From NCBI GenBank assembly GCA_024663395.1, contig JANFAH010000001.1, positions 1,674,001-1,738,000 of the forward strand: a stretch of DNA of 64,000 nt, in the 5' to 3' direction. The stretch comes from Pisolithus tinctorius. Taxonomy: Eukaryota; Basidiomycota; Agaricomycetes; Boletales; Pisolithaceae. Position 1 is the stretch's first letter, and every line of letters begins with the position of its first letter. The notes under the pieces were generated by a model that was given only the letters and a program-made list of their open reading frames with translations, was not told the DNA's origin and did no database searches. A program made the translations under genes and the position numbers. This document shows, in pieces, positions 1-9,695 of this stretch.

Positions 1-900
1 CGTATCTTACTAGATGGGCCCATCTATGTGCTGTGACACTGTAAATGATATTACTGACGGGCCCGTCTTTATGTTGCGACAGGCATACATGTTGCTATTG
101 ACGGGCCCATCCATGTGCTGTGACCGTGTAATTGACCTTGCTGAAAGGCCCATCTTTATGTTGTGACATGGGTGCATCTTACTAGATGGGCCCGTCCATG
201 TGTTGTGACCCTGTAAATGATATATATTGAAGGGCCTGTCTTTATGTTGCGACAGGTACATCTTACTATGGACGGGCCCACCCATGTGTTGTGATGGTAT
301 AAATGATATTATGGAAGGGCCCGTCCATATGTTTTGATGCTATAAATGATATTACTGATGGGCCCGTCTTTATGTTGCGGCAGGGATGCATCTTACTAGA
401 CGGGCCCATCTATGTGCTGTGACGCTGTCAATGATATTACTGACGGGCCTGTCCTTATGTTGCGACAGGCATACATCTTGCTATGGACGGGCCCGTCTAT
501 ATGTTGTGACAGTGGTATATTATCCCAAAGATGGGCCCTTCCATATGCTGCCAACTCTGTAATCTATCATAGAGGGGCCCCTCTTTATGTTGTGACCCTA
601 TAAAGCATATGACGGGTGGGCCCATCCATATGTTGCGACCTTCTTCATGATACAATAGGCGGGCCTGTCCATGTCTTACAGTAGCTCAGCATACTTACTT
701 GGTCACGGGCCCGTCTATATGTTGCAGCATCCTTACCCTCCACAGGCCCTCCCATATGTTGTGGAATTGCGCTTATGGGCCCGTACATATGTTGCTCTCA
801 CTATAGGCCCTCAGGCCTGTCCATGTGTCATGGCTAATCTATTTAGATGGGCCCGTCGTGGGGTCTATATAAGTGTTGGCATTTTGGCACGCAGGCTACC
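1..900. repeat. GGGCCC-centred minisatellite, ~43-bp unit
   Basis: About twenty degenerate units, each with a GGGCCC (or one-base variant) core followed by a block like RTCYWTRTGTTGYGAC. The cores fall near 16, 59, 102, 146 and 187 and continue to about 850, a period of 40-45 bp. Open frames here are short and follow the repeat, so I see no gene. Single-base changes in the cores are mostly transitions. It abuts the left copia LTR without any visible duplication of target sequence. Confidence 0.85.
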
Positions 901-935
901 TATATGTTGTGACTAAATGGACTACATGGGGTCCC

Positions 936-1121
936 TGTAAAGAAGGTCTATGGTAGTACATCAGTAAGGTAGCTGTAAGGTTAATATAGTAAACATACCT
1001 CAGGCTTCTGTGGTAAGAAGACTGAGGTGCACAAGGAAAAACTAATTGCCTAAGTGCGAAGAATTATTATGTAAGCTTGTATGCTGTAAGCAAATAAACA
1101 TAGGGGACACATGTTCCAACA
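936..1121 (-). repeat. copia LTR (3' LTR in element sense)
   Basis: It starts TGTAAAGAAGG and ends TGTTCCAACA on the plus strand, and is repeated at 8447-8632 with almost no differences. High LTR identity normally indicates a recent insertion, yet the coding region is heavily mutated. The CpG-poor LTR may simply have fewer targets for decay, or gene conversion may have acted. Confidence 0.93.
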
Positions 1122-2512
1122 CACCCCCTCAGTGTAGCAAGTCTTTAGAAAATAATTCCCATACCAAGAGAAAAGTGTTCATGCTTCTCATGTGACAGTC
1201 CCTTGGTGAGAACATCAGCAATCTGCTCGTTTGTAGAAATGTACTTGACATCCACTTCTCCATCTTCAACCTTCTCGTGAATAAAATGATGATGAATAGC
1301 TATGTGCTTCATGTGATCGTGGAACATTGCATTGCTCATCAGGGCTATTGCAGACTGGTTGTCGACTAGGAGGGAAGTGGGCTGTGCAGTCATATCCATA
1401 TCTAGTTCATGTAGTAGCATTCGCAGCCAAAGTATTTCTTTTGCAGCTGCTGAGACTGCCATGTACTCAGCTTCTGTGCTAGACAAAGCAACAGAGGTCT
1501 GTTTCTTGGATGACCAGCTAACTGCTCCACCGGTGTGAGTCAAAGTGTGGAATGCTGGTGAAAACCAAACAAATCCAACACAAAAGACACATAAGAGCGA
1601 GTGGTGGTTTGCCTCCACGGAACCTGGAGTGCAGAGAAACCTAAAGTGGGGGGAGTTTCAATGGCAGGTGCTCCTAGCGCAAGTCATCGACGAGTTATGC
1701 AGGAGTAGATGAATGGATGATGACTGAGGAGGGGATGCTGAACAGAGTGAAGGTGTTCAGCCGAAAGGACTTCTTGGAATAATGGACTTCGATAAAATGT
1801 GCTCCTAGTGCAAGTTGATGACGAGTTACACAGGAGTTGGATGGATGACTAAGCAAGAGCGCTGACTAAGTGTGGATAAGACTGCAGATGATGGATGGTG
1901 GCAGATAGACCCCTTCATGGAGCCTCAACTACCAATGATATGAATGGAGACAGATAGACTCTTCTGAATGAGCCTCAACTGTCGACAATGAGTTATGCAC
2001 TGAAGAACTGACTGACTGCTGAGTGAATGGCTTCTGATTTTCTTTTTTTTAGCTAAGTACATGGGGTTTATATACTGAGGGGGGGAGCATAGCTTGTGAC
2101 AAACAAGGCACAAACACTTGGTAAGTAATGAGTAAGGACTGAGTAATCATGATGAGTAAGCGAGAAATGAAAAGTAAGCAAGCAAAGAAGATTGGTAAGT
2201 ATTGGCAATAAACGAGTCAAGGATAGTCAAAATATCACAAAATGAGTCAAATAGAATCAGAAACTGAGTAAGCGCACTGATATCACATTAGGGGGTGGCG
2301 ATGCAAGTTAGATCTTGGCAGAGACATCTCTAGATCCAAAGATGGCATGACAGATGGATGGTGTTTCCAGATAGGGAAGTATTAATTCCAGAATTGAAGG
2401 GCATGAGTCAGGCATCAAAGGGGGCTAGGGCATTGGGGGTCTGTGGGGCAACGAGAGCATATGCGATCGTGTCTCCCACCCTTCCATCCTCTCAGCGAAG
2501 TTAACAAAAACT

Positions 2513-3362
2513 TCATGGATGGGGTTCTGATGGAGGAGGAGGAGAAGGGGGGACGTCTTCCACTGGATCTTGCAGTAAGAAGGCAAGATGCATGTCATAC
2601 TCATCATGAATGCGATCAGGGAGGCTGGAGAACAGTAGACTATGCTGCAGCTGTTGCAATGTGGGAAGAATGATGGATGAGACTGGAATAAAGATGGTGC
2701 AGGGAGCAGGGAGGAATGATCCATATGCTTCATCAACTGGGGAGACTAAAACGACCACATAAGACCTTTCTAACCGAGTGACAGACCTGAGGCAACCAAA
2801 GAACGTCCTTCTGGAAGTCATACTGACAAGGAGAACACACTGACCAAGCTGCATGGGATGAGACCGGGCTGACAATGATGGGATGAACCAGGGGGCTTCA
2901 GGACAGAAGCTGGTGGGAATGCCTGGCAGATATACATAGCCATTGTCTCTGGCAAATGAGACAAGTGAGATGATTGACGAAGAGGCGGCCATGATTGATG
3001 GGGAGGAATGATCCATATGCTTCATCAACTGGGGAGACCAAAATGACCACATAAGACCTTTCTAACTGAGTGACAGACCTGAGGCAACCAAAGAATGTCC
3101 TTCTGGAAGTCATACTGACAAGGAGAACATGCTGACCAAGCTGCATGGGATGGAACAGGGCTGACAACGACGGGATGAACCAGGGGGCTTCAGGACAGAA
3201 GCTGGTGGGAACGCCTGGCAGATATACGTAGCCATTGTCTCTGGCAAATGAGACAAGCGAGATGATCGACGAAGAGGCAGCCATGATTGATGGACTTAGT
3301 GAAATGAGTGTCTGATGGATGGAGTGCTGTAGAAACGTGCAGGGTGCGAGGATCCTCTCCAA
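2513..3362 (-). CDS. reading frame inside LTR unit X (copy 0, duplicated core)
   Basis: This stretch encodes a protein starting MAASSSIISLVSFARDNGY and continuing through SRRTFFGCLRSV and LERSYVV. The core is present twice because of the 291-bp in-frame duplication, and two overlapping frames cover it. The tail is proline-rich (PPSPPPPSEP). It lies upstream of the TATA box of the LTR, in U3. I do not recognise the protein. The same frame is open in the other two X copies, which argues for past coding function. Whether it is a captured host fragment or an element gene cannot be told here. Confidence 0.45.
2711..3292. repeat. 291-bp in-frame tandem duplication
   Basis: GGAGGAATGATCCATATGC occurs at about 2711 and again at about 3002, and the whole intervening 291 bp (97 codons) is repeated with scattered transitions. 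The other two X copies have one unit only, so the duplication happened in this copy or its lineage. Confidence 0.85.
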
Positions 3363-4047
3363 ATTTGGAAGGAAGAATCGTGGGGCTGAGCACTTTAAGT
3401 GAGTGTGGGAATGGAGTCGATATCTTTGGAAATGGTGGAGATACGACGAAAACTGGAATGCTGTACATGGGTGCTAAAAACCTTTAATGTGCACTTAACT
3501 CGCTTCCTCTTTTCTCTTTAGCACTGACAACTTGTTCCTGTGCGAAGGATGACTGTTAACATCCAACAGTCTTTCTATGCATGAGGCCTTTAGTCTTCAT
3601 CTGCATGCTTGGGCATTGTGCACAACTTGTTGACGAGTTAGGCAGAGTCAGCTGTAACCATGTCCACAACACCTTTGGTGTGTGACACCGGACAGAGTAA
3701 AGATGTAGCCAGTTACAGAATGGCGGTCATTTACATCTGCAGCCCAGTCAGCATCAGCGTAGCCTACAAGAGAACTCACAGAGTCTCTCATGTACTGTAA
3801 ACGTGCATCAACAGTTTTTTGAAGGTATCTGTAAACTCATTTGAGTGCGGTCCAGTGTTGGTTGCCAGGGGTAGCTGCACGCCTGCTAAGCACGCCCACA
3901 GCGAATGCGAGATCTGGCCAGGTAGCCAGCATAGCATACATCAATGCTCCAAGAGTGCCTTGATATGCATGTAGGTCATAGGCAGGAGCATTGAGTTTCT
4001 CTAATTTTAAGTTCTGCTCGATGGGCATGGACACTGTATGGCCATCC

Positions 4048-4498
4048 TGTTACGTTTCACCCCTAACTTTTCCTTTCTGTTTTACGTTTACCTCGTTCTT
4101 GATCTGTTGGACTTAGTTTCCTTTTAGAGCCGTCTTCTCTCTGATCCGACAGCTCTCTGTTTCCACCACTAGCATTACTGGCTCATTACATGCTTAGGAC
4201 ATATGTCGTCATTGTTCAACCAATGGCGTAGTTACCTCGTTACATGCGGACGCCTCATGGTCTGTTTCCATGTAGTATTTAGACTGCCGGCTCAAGTCCT
4301 GGAAACCCAGACTTGAGCTGCTCAATCATACGCAGCGTTCTCTAGAACTTCGCCCTCAGTGTCCCTAATAAGGACCACTCTTACCAGCGTTGCCTAAATC
4401 CTCTGTCATTTACAGAGGTTACTGCAGCCGTTGCTCAGTAGAAACCTTAGTCTGCAATTCGAGCTCTCCCTACGTCTTGACTTCGGTCGAGCGTAACA
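4048..4498 (+). mobile_element. 451-bp solo LTR in copia reverse transcriptase
   Basis: Starts TGTTACGTTTCACC, ends TCGAGCGTAACA, and has the 5-bp duplication CATCC on both sides (4043-4047 and 4499-4503). A TATA-like TAGTATTTAGA near 4270 suggests the plus orientation. CpG content looks higher than in the surrounding copia sequence, so it is probably a younger insertion. The copia frame resumes directly across it. Confidence 0.92.
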
Positions 4499-5381
4499 CA
4501 TCCTGCATGCCCATACACTCGAGAATGAGCTCTATATAGCAATGCTGAGACAATTCTATGGTTCCCTTGTTGTGATCTCATATAATCTCCATACTGAGGA
4601 TCCACTGAGCCTCGCCTAAGTTGGAGAGGTCATACTCAGCTGATAGCTGGACTTTGAGGCAGTCAATGGCCTCACAGCTCTTCAAGCAGATTAGTTTGTT
4701 GTCGACGTAGACAGCAACTATAATTAAAATCCCATTTTCGTCTTTGTAAAAAAGACTGTGGTCAGCATCACTGTGTGTGAATCCGAGAGATTTGAAGACT
4801 TCTCATAGTCGATTGTACCAGGCTTTAGGAGCCTGTTTCAGTCTGTAGAGCATGTGATAGAGGTGCCAAACAATGTCGCTTGAGTCTCAGAAGCCAGGAG
4901 GAGGGTGGAGGTATATTTCCTCCTTGAGTTTGCCATTTAGAAAGGTGGACTTTACATCCATCTGGTGGATCTCCAGATCAAACTTAGCAGCGAGGGTGAG
5001 TAGGGTTCTGATGGTAGAGAACTTAGCTACAGGTGTGAATGTCTCCATATAATCAATTCCATGGACCTGTGTGAATCCCTTTGTGACGAGTCGGGCTTTG
5101 TACTTATCAATGTTGCCTGTAGGGCCTCACTTTATCTTGTAGACCCATTTTGAATCTATAATCTTTCTGTCAGGTGGGTGTGGTACCTCCTTGTACAATC
5201 CTATAGCACGAAACGTTGCTAATTCATTGGCCATTGCTGCATACCAGCAGTCAGCATCAGTATGATGCATTGCCTCTGTGAATGTCGTAGGCTTGTCGTC
5301 ACAGATTGTGTTTGTTTGGTACATGGTAACTTCTTCCCTTTCTGGGTCATCACCACTCTGCCTCACCATTGCCACACCTTC

Positions 5382-7613
5382 TCACACACTCACCTCTGTC
5401 TCAGCACCCTTACCCTCTGCTGCTACATCCTCCACAGATGGTAAGCTATGTTTTTGATATGCATTGACAAAATAGCATTGATCATCGTCTTGAATAGGCG
5501 CTTTTTTGGCTTGGGATGACCTTCGAAGCCCCAGAGGGGGGATAGGGATTGGATAGGGACTGGGAGGCCCAGGCGTCGCACCAGAGCGATGAATGGCTGC
5601 TGATGGCACTTGGCATTGATGTTCTGAGGTCCGTACCTCATCATTCTGCTCATGGTTTGACCCACTAACACTTTTCTCTGTTGTAATGTGAGTTTTAGGC
5701 TCGAGCATTGAGCGGCCATGATCATCAGTGATCTGCAAGCCATCATCGATTGCTGTCTCATTGTTTTGACTGTCCCAGGTGTGTCCTTCAATATCTCCTC
5801 CATCTGACTCGTTTCCAGGTTCATCTGGGGTCGTTTTGCTCTCTGGTAGGTCAATCTCCCTTTGCATCCCTTGTGCGTGAACTGCAGGCATTACATGCCT
5901 TGTTTCCCTAGTTACCATGTCTATCTGGACTCAAGACATGTCTGCACTGTCCCCTTCATCAAAGACAGCATCGCACATTTTGACAATTCACCCAGTGGAT
6001 CAATGTATGCACAGGTATGCCTTTTTATTCTCTGAGTATCCCAAGAGTGCACACTCAAGGGACTTAACATCCAGCTTTTGACGCTTCTCCTCTGGAACAT
6101 GGACATGTGCCATGCATCCAAAAATTTGAAGATGAGCAATTGATGGCTTGTTCCCAGTGTATGCCTCATAGGGGGTTATGCTTTGCTCAAGTGCTTTAGT
6201 CAGTAGTCTATTTATTATGTGCACTGCATGCAGTATGGCATCCCCCCAATATTTGTTGGGCAGACTGGCATCACTGAGCATAGCTCATGCAGACTCAACA
6301 AGTGTTCGGTTCATCTGTTCTGCTACACCATTTTCCTGTGGTGTGTAGGCATTCATCTTCTCATGATGTATGCCTTTTGACTTCAGATAGGCTTCAAATG
6401 CATTCAAGCTGTATTCCCCACCACCATCACTTCGAAGATAGTTAGGGCGACATCTGGTTTCTGCTTCAGCTCTAGTGAAGTACTCCTTGGTTAGTCCAAA
6501 GACTTCATCCTTTGACTTGATTAACTTAACCACCAGGTGGTGTGAGCATCTGTCAATGAATGTTATGAAGTACTGGTGGCCAGATCATCCTGCAGTCTCC
6601 ATAGGCCTGCACACATCTGTGTAAGTTCTGTGCAGTACACTCAGGCTTTCCACAGCTGACTTCGATGGAATAGGTTCCCAATGTTGTTTGCCATCATGGC
6701 AGGCCTTGCATGAAGTCATGTTGTGCTCCTTTGGTCCTGTCAGTTCCATCTCAGACACCATGCCACTCTCAGATAGTCTTAGGACATTTCTGATGTTTGC
6801 ATGTCCAAGTCGACAATGCCAGGTGGTTAGTGTAGCCTTAGATGTCATTGTGCATGAGGTGAGAGCAGTGAAAGGTTCATTTGGGTTTAGTGCATCAGGT
6901 GTACTGACAATGTATGCAGAATGACTGCCAGATACAATGCTTGCTTCGAGTATGTAGAGAGACTTTCGTTTAGTAGCCAGAGCTACAACCTTGCTGTCAA
7001 TGTGCACCCTACACTCCTGCTCTCCAAAGGTGACTAGAAGTCCCTTCAAGGCTAGTGCAGGCACTGACACAAGGTTTGTGTCCAGGTCCAGAACATAGTA
7101 GACATCTCAGAGGATCGTTCCACTTGTGTGGCCATCCTCGAGATGCATGGAGACTTCGATTCTCCCTTTCCCAATAGCTTGTATGGTTCTGCCATCACTG
7201 ACAATCACTGGTTGCGAGGGTGACAGTTTGCTGAACGTTGCAAACCACAAGCATTGGCAGCACATGTGTGCTGAGGCACCAGAGTTGACTACCCACTCTG
7301 ATGCACTGGTCTCAGGGTGGGCACATGCCATGAACAGACGAAGAGGTCTGCTATCCTCTTCTGCAACAGTTGTGACCTTGGCTGTTAACTCCATTTTTTC
7401 CTTGGATTTATCCTTGCTCCCTTGTGCAGATCCCTGTGGTGCAGCTTTGGCTGCTTCGTCTGCCTTCTTCTTGTAGCATTCATCCTCCATGTGTCTGGTT
7501 TTGCCACAGGGGACATAGATACACTTCTTCTTCTTTTTCTTCCTGTCTGTTGCCTTTGACTTTTTACCTGGGTTAGTCTTAGCAGTGAGAGCAGAATGTG
7601 CTGTCAAAGTTTG
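5382..7613 (-). pseudogene. copia protease, pre-integrase domain, integrase and linker
   Basis: Protease: VVNSGASAHM near 7300, where the catalytic Asp of the family's DSGA is Asn (AAC for GAC). GAG-pre-integrase zinc domain: TWHCRLGHANIRN with a distal CKACHDGK around 6850-6690. Integrase catalytic residues are visible as YTDVC (about 6620), RSDGGGEY (about 6440) and QENGVAEQ (about 6340). A linker of low complexity (5382-5918, rich in D, E, P, S) precedes the reverse transcriptase. Frames are interrupted by TGA at positions expected to be Arg (TIL*DVYYV, ESA*AMLSD, CIH*STG*IV). Confidence 0.88.
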
Positions 7614-8165
7614 TCATGTTCTTTCTTCTACCATGATTTGGGATATGACAGTCTCAATAGTGAGCTTGTCATTTGAGGACATAAGGATTGTCTGGAGTGT
7701 GGAGTATGACTGTGGGAGAGATATCACCATTGTGATTGCTACCAGTGAGTCATTGAGGGGTTGACCGAGCAACAAGAGGATGTGGGCTTTTTGCTGCATG
7801 GCATTTAGCTGCATTTCCATAGGCTGGTCATCAGCAAGTGTGCCACAGAACAGTTCTCCTATAAGGTAGGCTATGGATTGCTTTCCCTTTCCTTCATACT
7901 GTTCACTGAGCTTGGTCCAGGTCTCCACTGCAGTACTAGCATACAGAACACCACTAAGAGGCTCATCCTTGAGTGTTAAGGTAATCTGTGCACATGCTTC
8001 TTTGTCTTTCATTAACCATTCCTCATACTGGTCTGGGTTTGTGTTCACATCTGGAGCTTTCTTCTCCATGCCAGCAACTATGTTCCAGAGGCCTCATATA
8101 CCTAGGACTTTCTGCATTCAAAACTTCCACATTTGATAATTTGCTCCATCATCTGTGAGGGGCAT
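7614..8165 (-). pseudogene. copia gag
   Basis: The likely start is ATG at 8165-8163 (MPLTDDGANYQMWKF), the usual copia gag opening of the type DG.NY..WKF.M. Two TGA codons follow where Arg is expected (KF*MQKV, LGI*GLW), before the longest open stretch starting MEKKAPDV. The capsid-like helical region continues to 7614. A degenerate zinc knuckle lies just downstream near 7530-7480 (CIYVPCGKTRHMEDEC), where the first Cys pair has four residues between it instead of two. Confidence 0.82.
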
Positions 8166-8390
8166 TATATCATAGAGTCAGCTCGAGCCTTGGGTGACCC
8201 TAGCACTAGTATATGCAGAAACTGTTGTGTTCGTGCTTGTTCATGGGCCCAGTTGCCAGGATGTTGATGCTGACACTCCAGATGACATGTCCATAGGTTA
8301 TTTGGTGGTACCACTTTTGAGTTCATTGATACTGTAAGGTTAGAGCTGCATGGGGCTCATAACCTCTTAAGAGGAGGTCGAAATTAAGAC

Positions 8391-8428
8391 TGTAAAGAAG
8401 GTCTCAGGCTTCTGTGGTAAGAAGACTT
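8391..8428 (-). repeat. internally deleted copia LTR fragment in the leader
   Basis: TGTAAAGAAGGTCT followed directly by CAGGCTTCTGTGGTAAG matches the LTR with its middle removed. It lies 18 bp inside the right LTR, in the region that should hold the primer binding site. Either a partial LTR duplication or a reverse-transcription slip would produce it. Confidence 0.6.
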
Positions 8429-8446
8429 AGTATTAACAAGCTAACC

Positions 8447-8632
8447 TGTAAAGAAGGTCTATGGTAGTACATCAGTAAGGTAGCTGTAAGGTTAATATAG
8501 TAAACATACCTCAGGCTTCTGTGGTAAGAAGACTGAGGTGCACAAGGAAAAACTAATTGCCTAAGTGCGAAGAATTATTATGTAAGCTTGTATGCTGTAA
8601 GCAAATAAACATAGGGGACACATGTTCCAACA
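8447..8632 (-). repeat. copia LTR (5' LTR in element sense)
   Basis: 186 bp, near identical to 936-1121. It is followed at once by the inner part of a Ty3/gypsy LTR (GCCTCTACCC). Confidence 0.93.
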
Positions 8633-8787
8633 GCCTCTACCCTATAAAATAGGCCTTGTAGCATACTGTATGGGGACTTCTTTTTCTACCTTGAAATAAG
8701 ACACCATTGTCTGGAAAGCTGAGTAGACTGAAGAATCCTTCTCATTGTGCTGCCATTAAAATTACTGCACTTCTTATTGGCATTACA
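8633..8787 (+). repeat. gypsy 5' LTR remnant (inner part)
   Basis: Matches 29637-29791 of the 3' LTR from GCCTCTACCCTATAAAATAG to its end, with a few substitutions. It includes the TATA-like TATAAAA. The upstream LTR part is lost at the copia junction. Confidence 0.92.
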
Positions 8788-8918
8788 TATTTTTTTCCTG
8801 CAAAAATCAAGGTCTTACCTCAAATGCAATAACAAAAACTCCAGATACCTTCTTGATCATTCACAGAACTGATCTGCTGTGAAGACAAAGAGTAAGTATC
8901 ATACACTCAATAAACAAA

Positions 8919-9440
8919 ATGGTTAATACCCATGCAAATACCTGCCAAGCTGCAAGAGCTCGAGCATTATCATTACCTCCCAGCCCACCGATGGTTCAGC
9001 CTGGTGCTGATATTGTCAACAACTCCCCACTCCCAAGATTGACTCCACTAGGAAGTCAATACTCCACCCCTATCGAAAGGCCCATCACTGATAACATCTG
9101 GAGTTATAGCGATGTGGTAAGAACAGGCTTGAGGGATCCAAGCCCAATGTCCAAAGAAATGATCGCTAATGTCCCTGGCTCAAGAGTTAGCTCACCAGTG
9201 GACCCAGGCTTGAGAGCTATCTTGCCAATGTACCGTGGCTTGAGAAACACCTCACCCACTTGGCCAGGCTTGAGAACTACCTCACTGATGCACCCTGAAC
9301 TGAGGCCTGTTCTGTTAAGGTCTCCTGGCTTGAAAATTAACTCGCCAGTAAACCCCAGTGATATGGAAACCCCAGGGGCTGAAAATGCTTGCACCATTAG
9401 AGTCTGGGTACCAATTCATGAAGTAAGCAAGATCCCACCT
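8919..9440 (+). pseudogene. gypsy gag N-terminal region with 10-residue repeats
   Basis: The frame opens MVNTHANTCQAARAR and is proline- and serine-rich. From about 9118 to 9357 it holds six or seven 30-bp repeats of the type PGLRxxSPxx. At 9441 it runs into a 250-bp solo LTR and stops inside it. No enzymatic domain is seen. The position right after the 5' LTR makes it the start of gag. Confidence 0.7.
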
Positions 9441-9690
9441 TGTTGGAACATAAAGTGCCCCTGTGGTACTTGACCACTGTGCGATGTTTTGGCTGATTAC
9501 ATAAGCTGAAATAGCGCACCTACTTGTAGTATTTTCTACTAGTATTCCCTCAGTAGTTTATTCACTACTGAGGGTAAGTCTGTTTATATTACAAGTATTC
9601 TACTATACTGACATCCTGTAGTAGCCTACAGGTACATTAACACACTCAGTAGTTTATTCACTACTGAGGTAGCCTACAGATCTTTCAACA
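9441..9690. mobile_element. 250-bp solo LTR, copia-type ends
   Basis: Starts TGTTGGAACATAAAG and ends ATCTTTCAACA, flanked by CACCT on both sides (9436-9440 and 9691-9695). The TGTTGGAA...TTCAACA ends are typical of Ty1/copia LTRs. Inside are two copies of a hairpin, CTCAGTAGT-loop-ACTACTGAG, near 9548 and 9645. It interrupts gag. Confidence 0.88.
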
Positions 9691-9695
9691 CACCT

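Larger units (their letters stand above)
1534..3687 (-). mobile_element. LTR-like unit X, copy 0 (solo LTR inserted in copia RNase H)
   Basis: In minus orientation the unit starts TGTCACACACC and ends GACTCACA, the TG...CA form of an LTR. It is flanked by CCGG on both sides (1530-1533 and 3688-3691), a 4-bp duplication that cleanly splits the copia RNase H frame. A TATA-like TATATAAACCCC lies near 2080-2069 on the minus strand. At 2154 bp it is longer than the copies at 15105 and 17179 because of a 291-bp tandem duplication. No internal retroelement genes accompany it, so it is best read as a solo LTR of an element not otherwise present here. Confidence 0.8.
1145..5375 (-). pseudogene. copia reverse transcriptase and RNase H, in pieces
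   Basis: Reverse transcriptase starts with the FRAIGLYKEVPHP / DSKWVYKIK region near 5230-5130 and continues through DVKSTFLNG (about 4960). The catalytic box reads YVDN instead of YVDD near 4710, a GAC-to-AAC change after a C. After the solo LTR at 4048-4498 the frame resumes at about 4042-3837, and RNase H (GYADADWAAD, near 3750) is cut by unit X. It ends with SSTEAEYMAVSAAAKE and a DNQSA motif at 1533-1145. In-frame TGA codons stand where the family has Arg, for example in IK*GPTGN and RL*EVFKSL. The enzyme cannot be active. Confidence 0.88.
936..8632 (-). mobile_element. Ty1/copia retrotransposon, decayed, with nested insertions
   Basis: The element is bounded by two near-identical 186-bp LTRs (936-1121 and 8447-8632) and reads leftwards in the order gag, protease, integrase, reverse transcriptase, RNase H, which is copia order. 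It is split by a 451-bp solo LTR (4048-4498) and by LTR unit X (1534-3687), leaving about 5.1 kb of its own sequence. The flanks do not match (GTCCC at 931-935, GCCTC at 8633-8637), so no target duplication is visible. The right side joins a Ty3/gypsy LTR in mid-sequence, which implies insertion into that LTR followed by loss of the left junction. Many TGA codons replace expected Arg codons. Confidence 0.93.
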
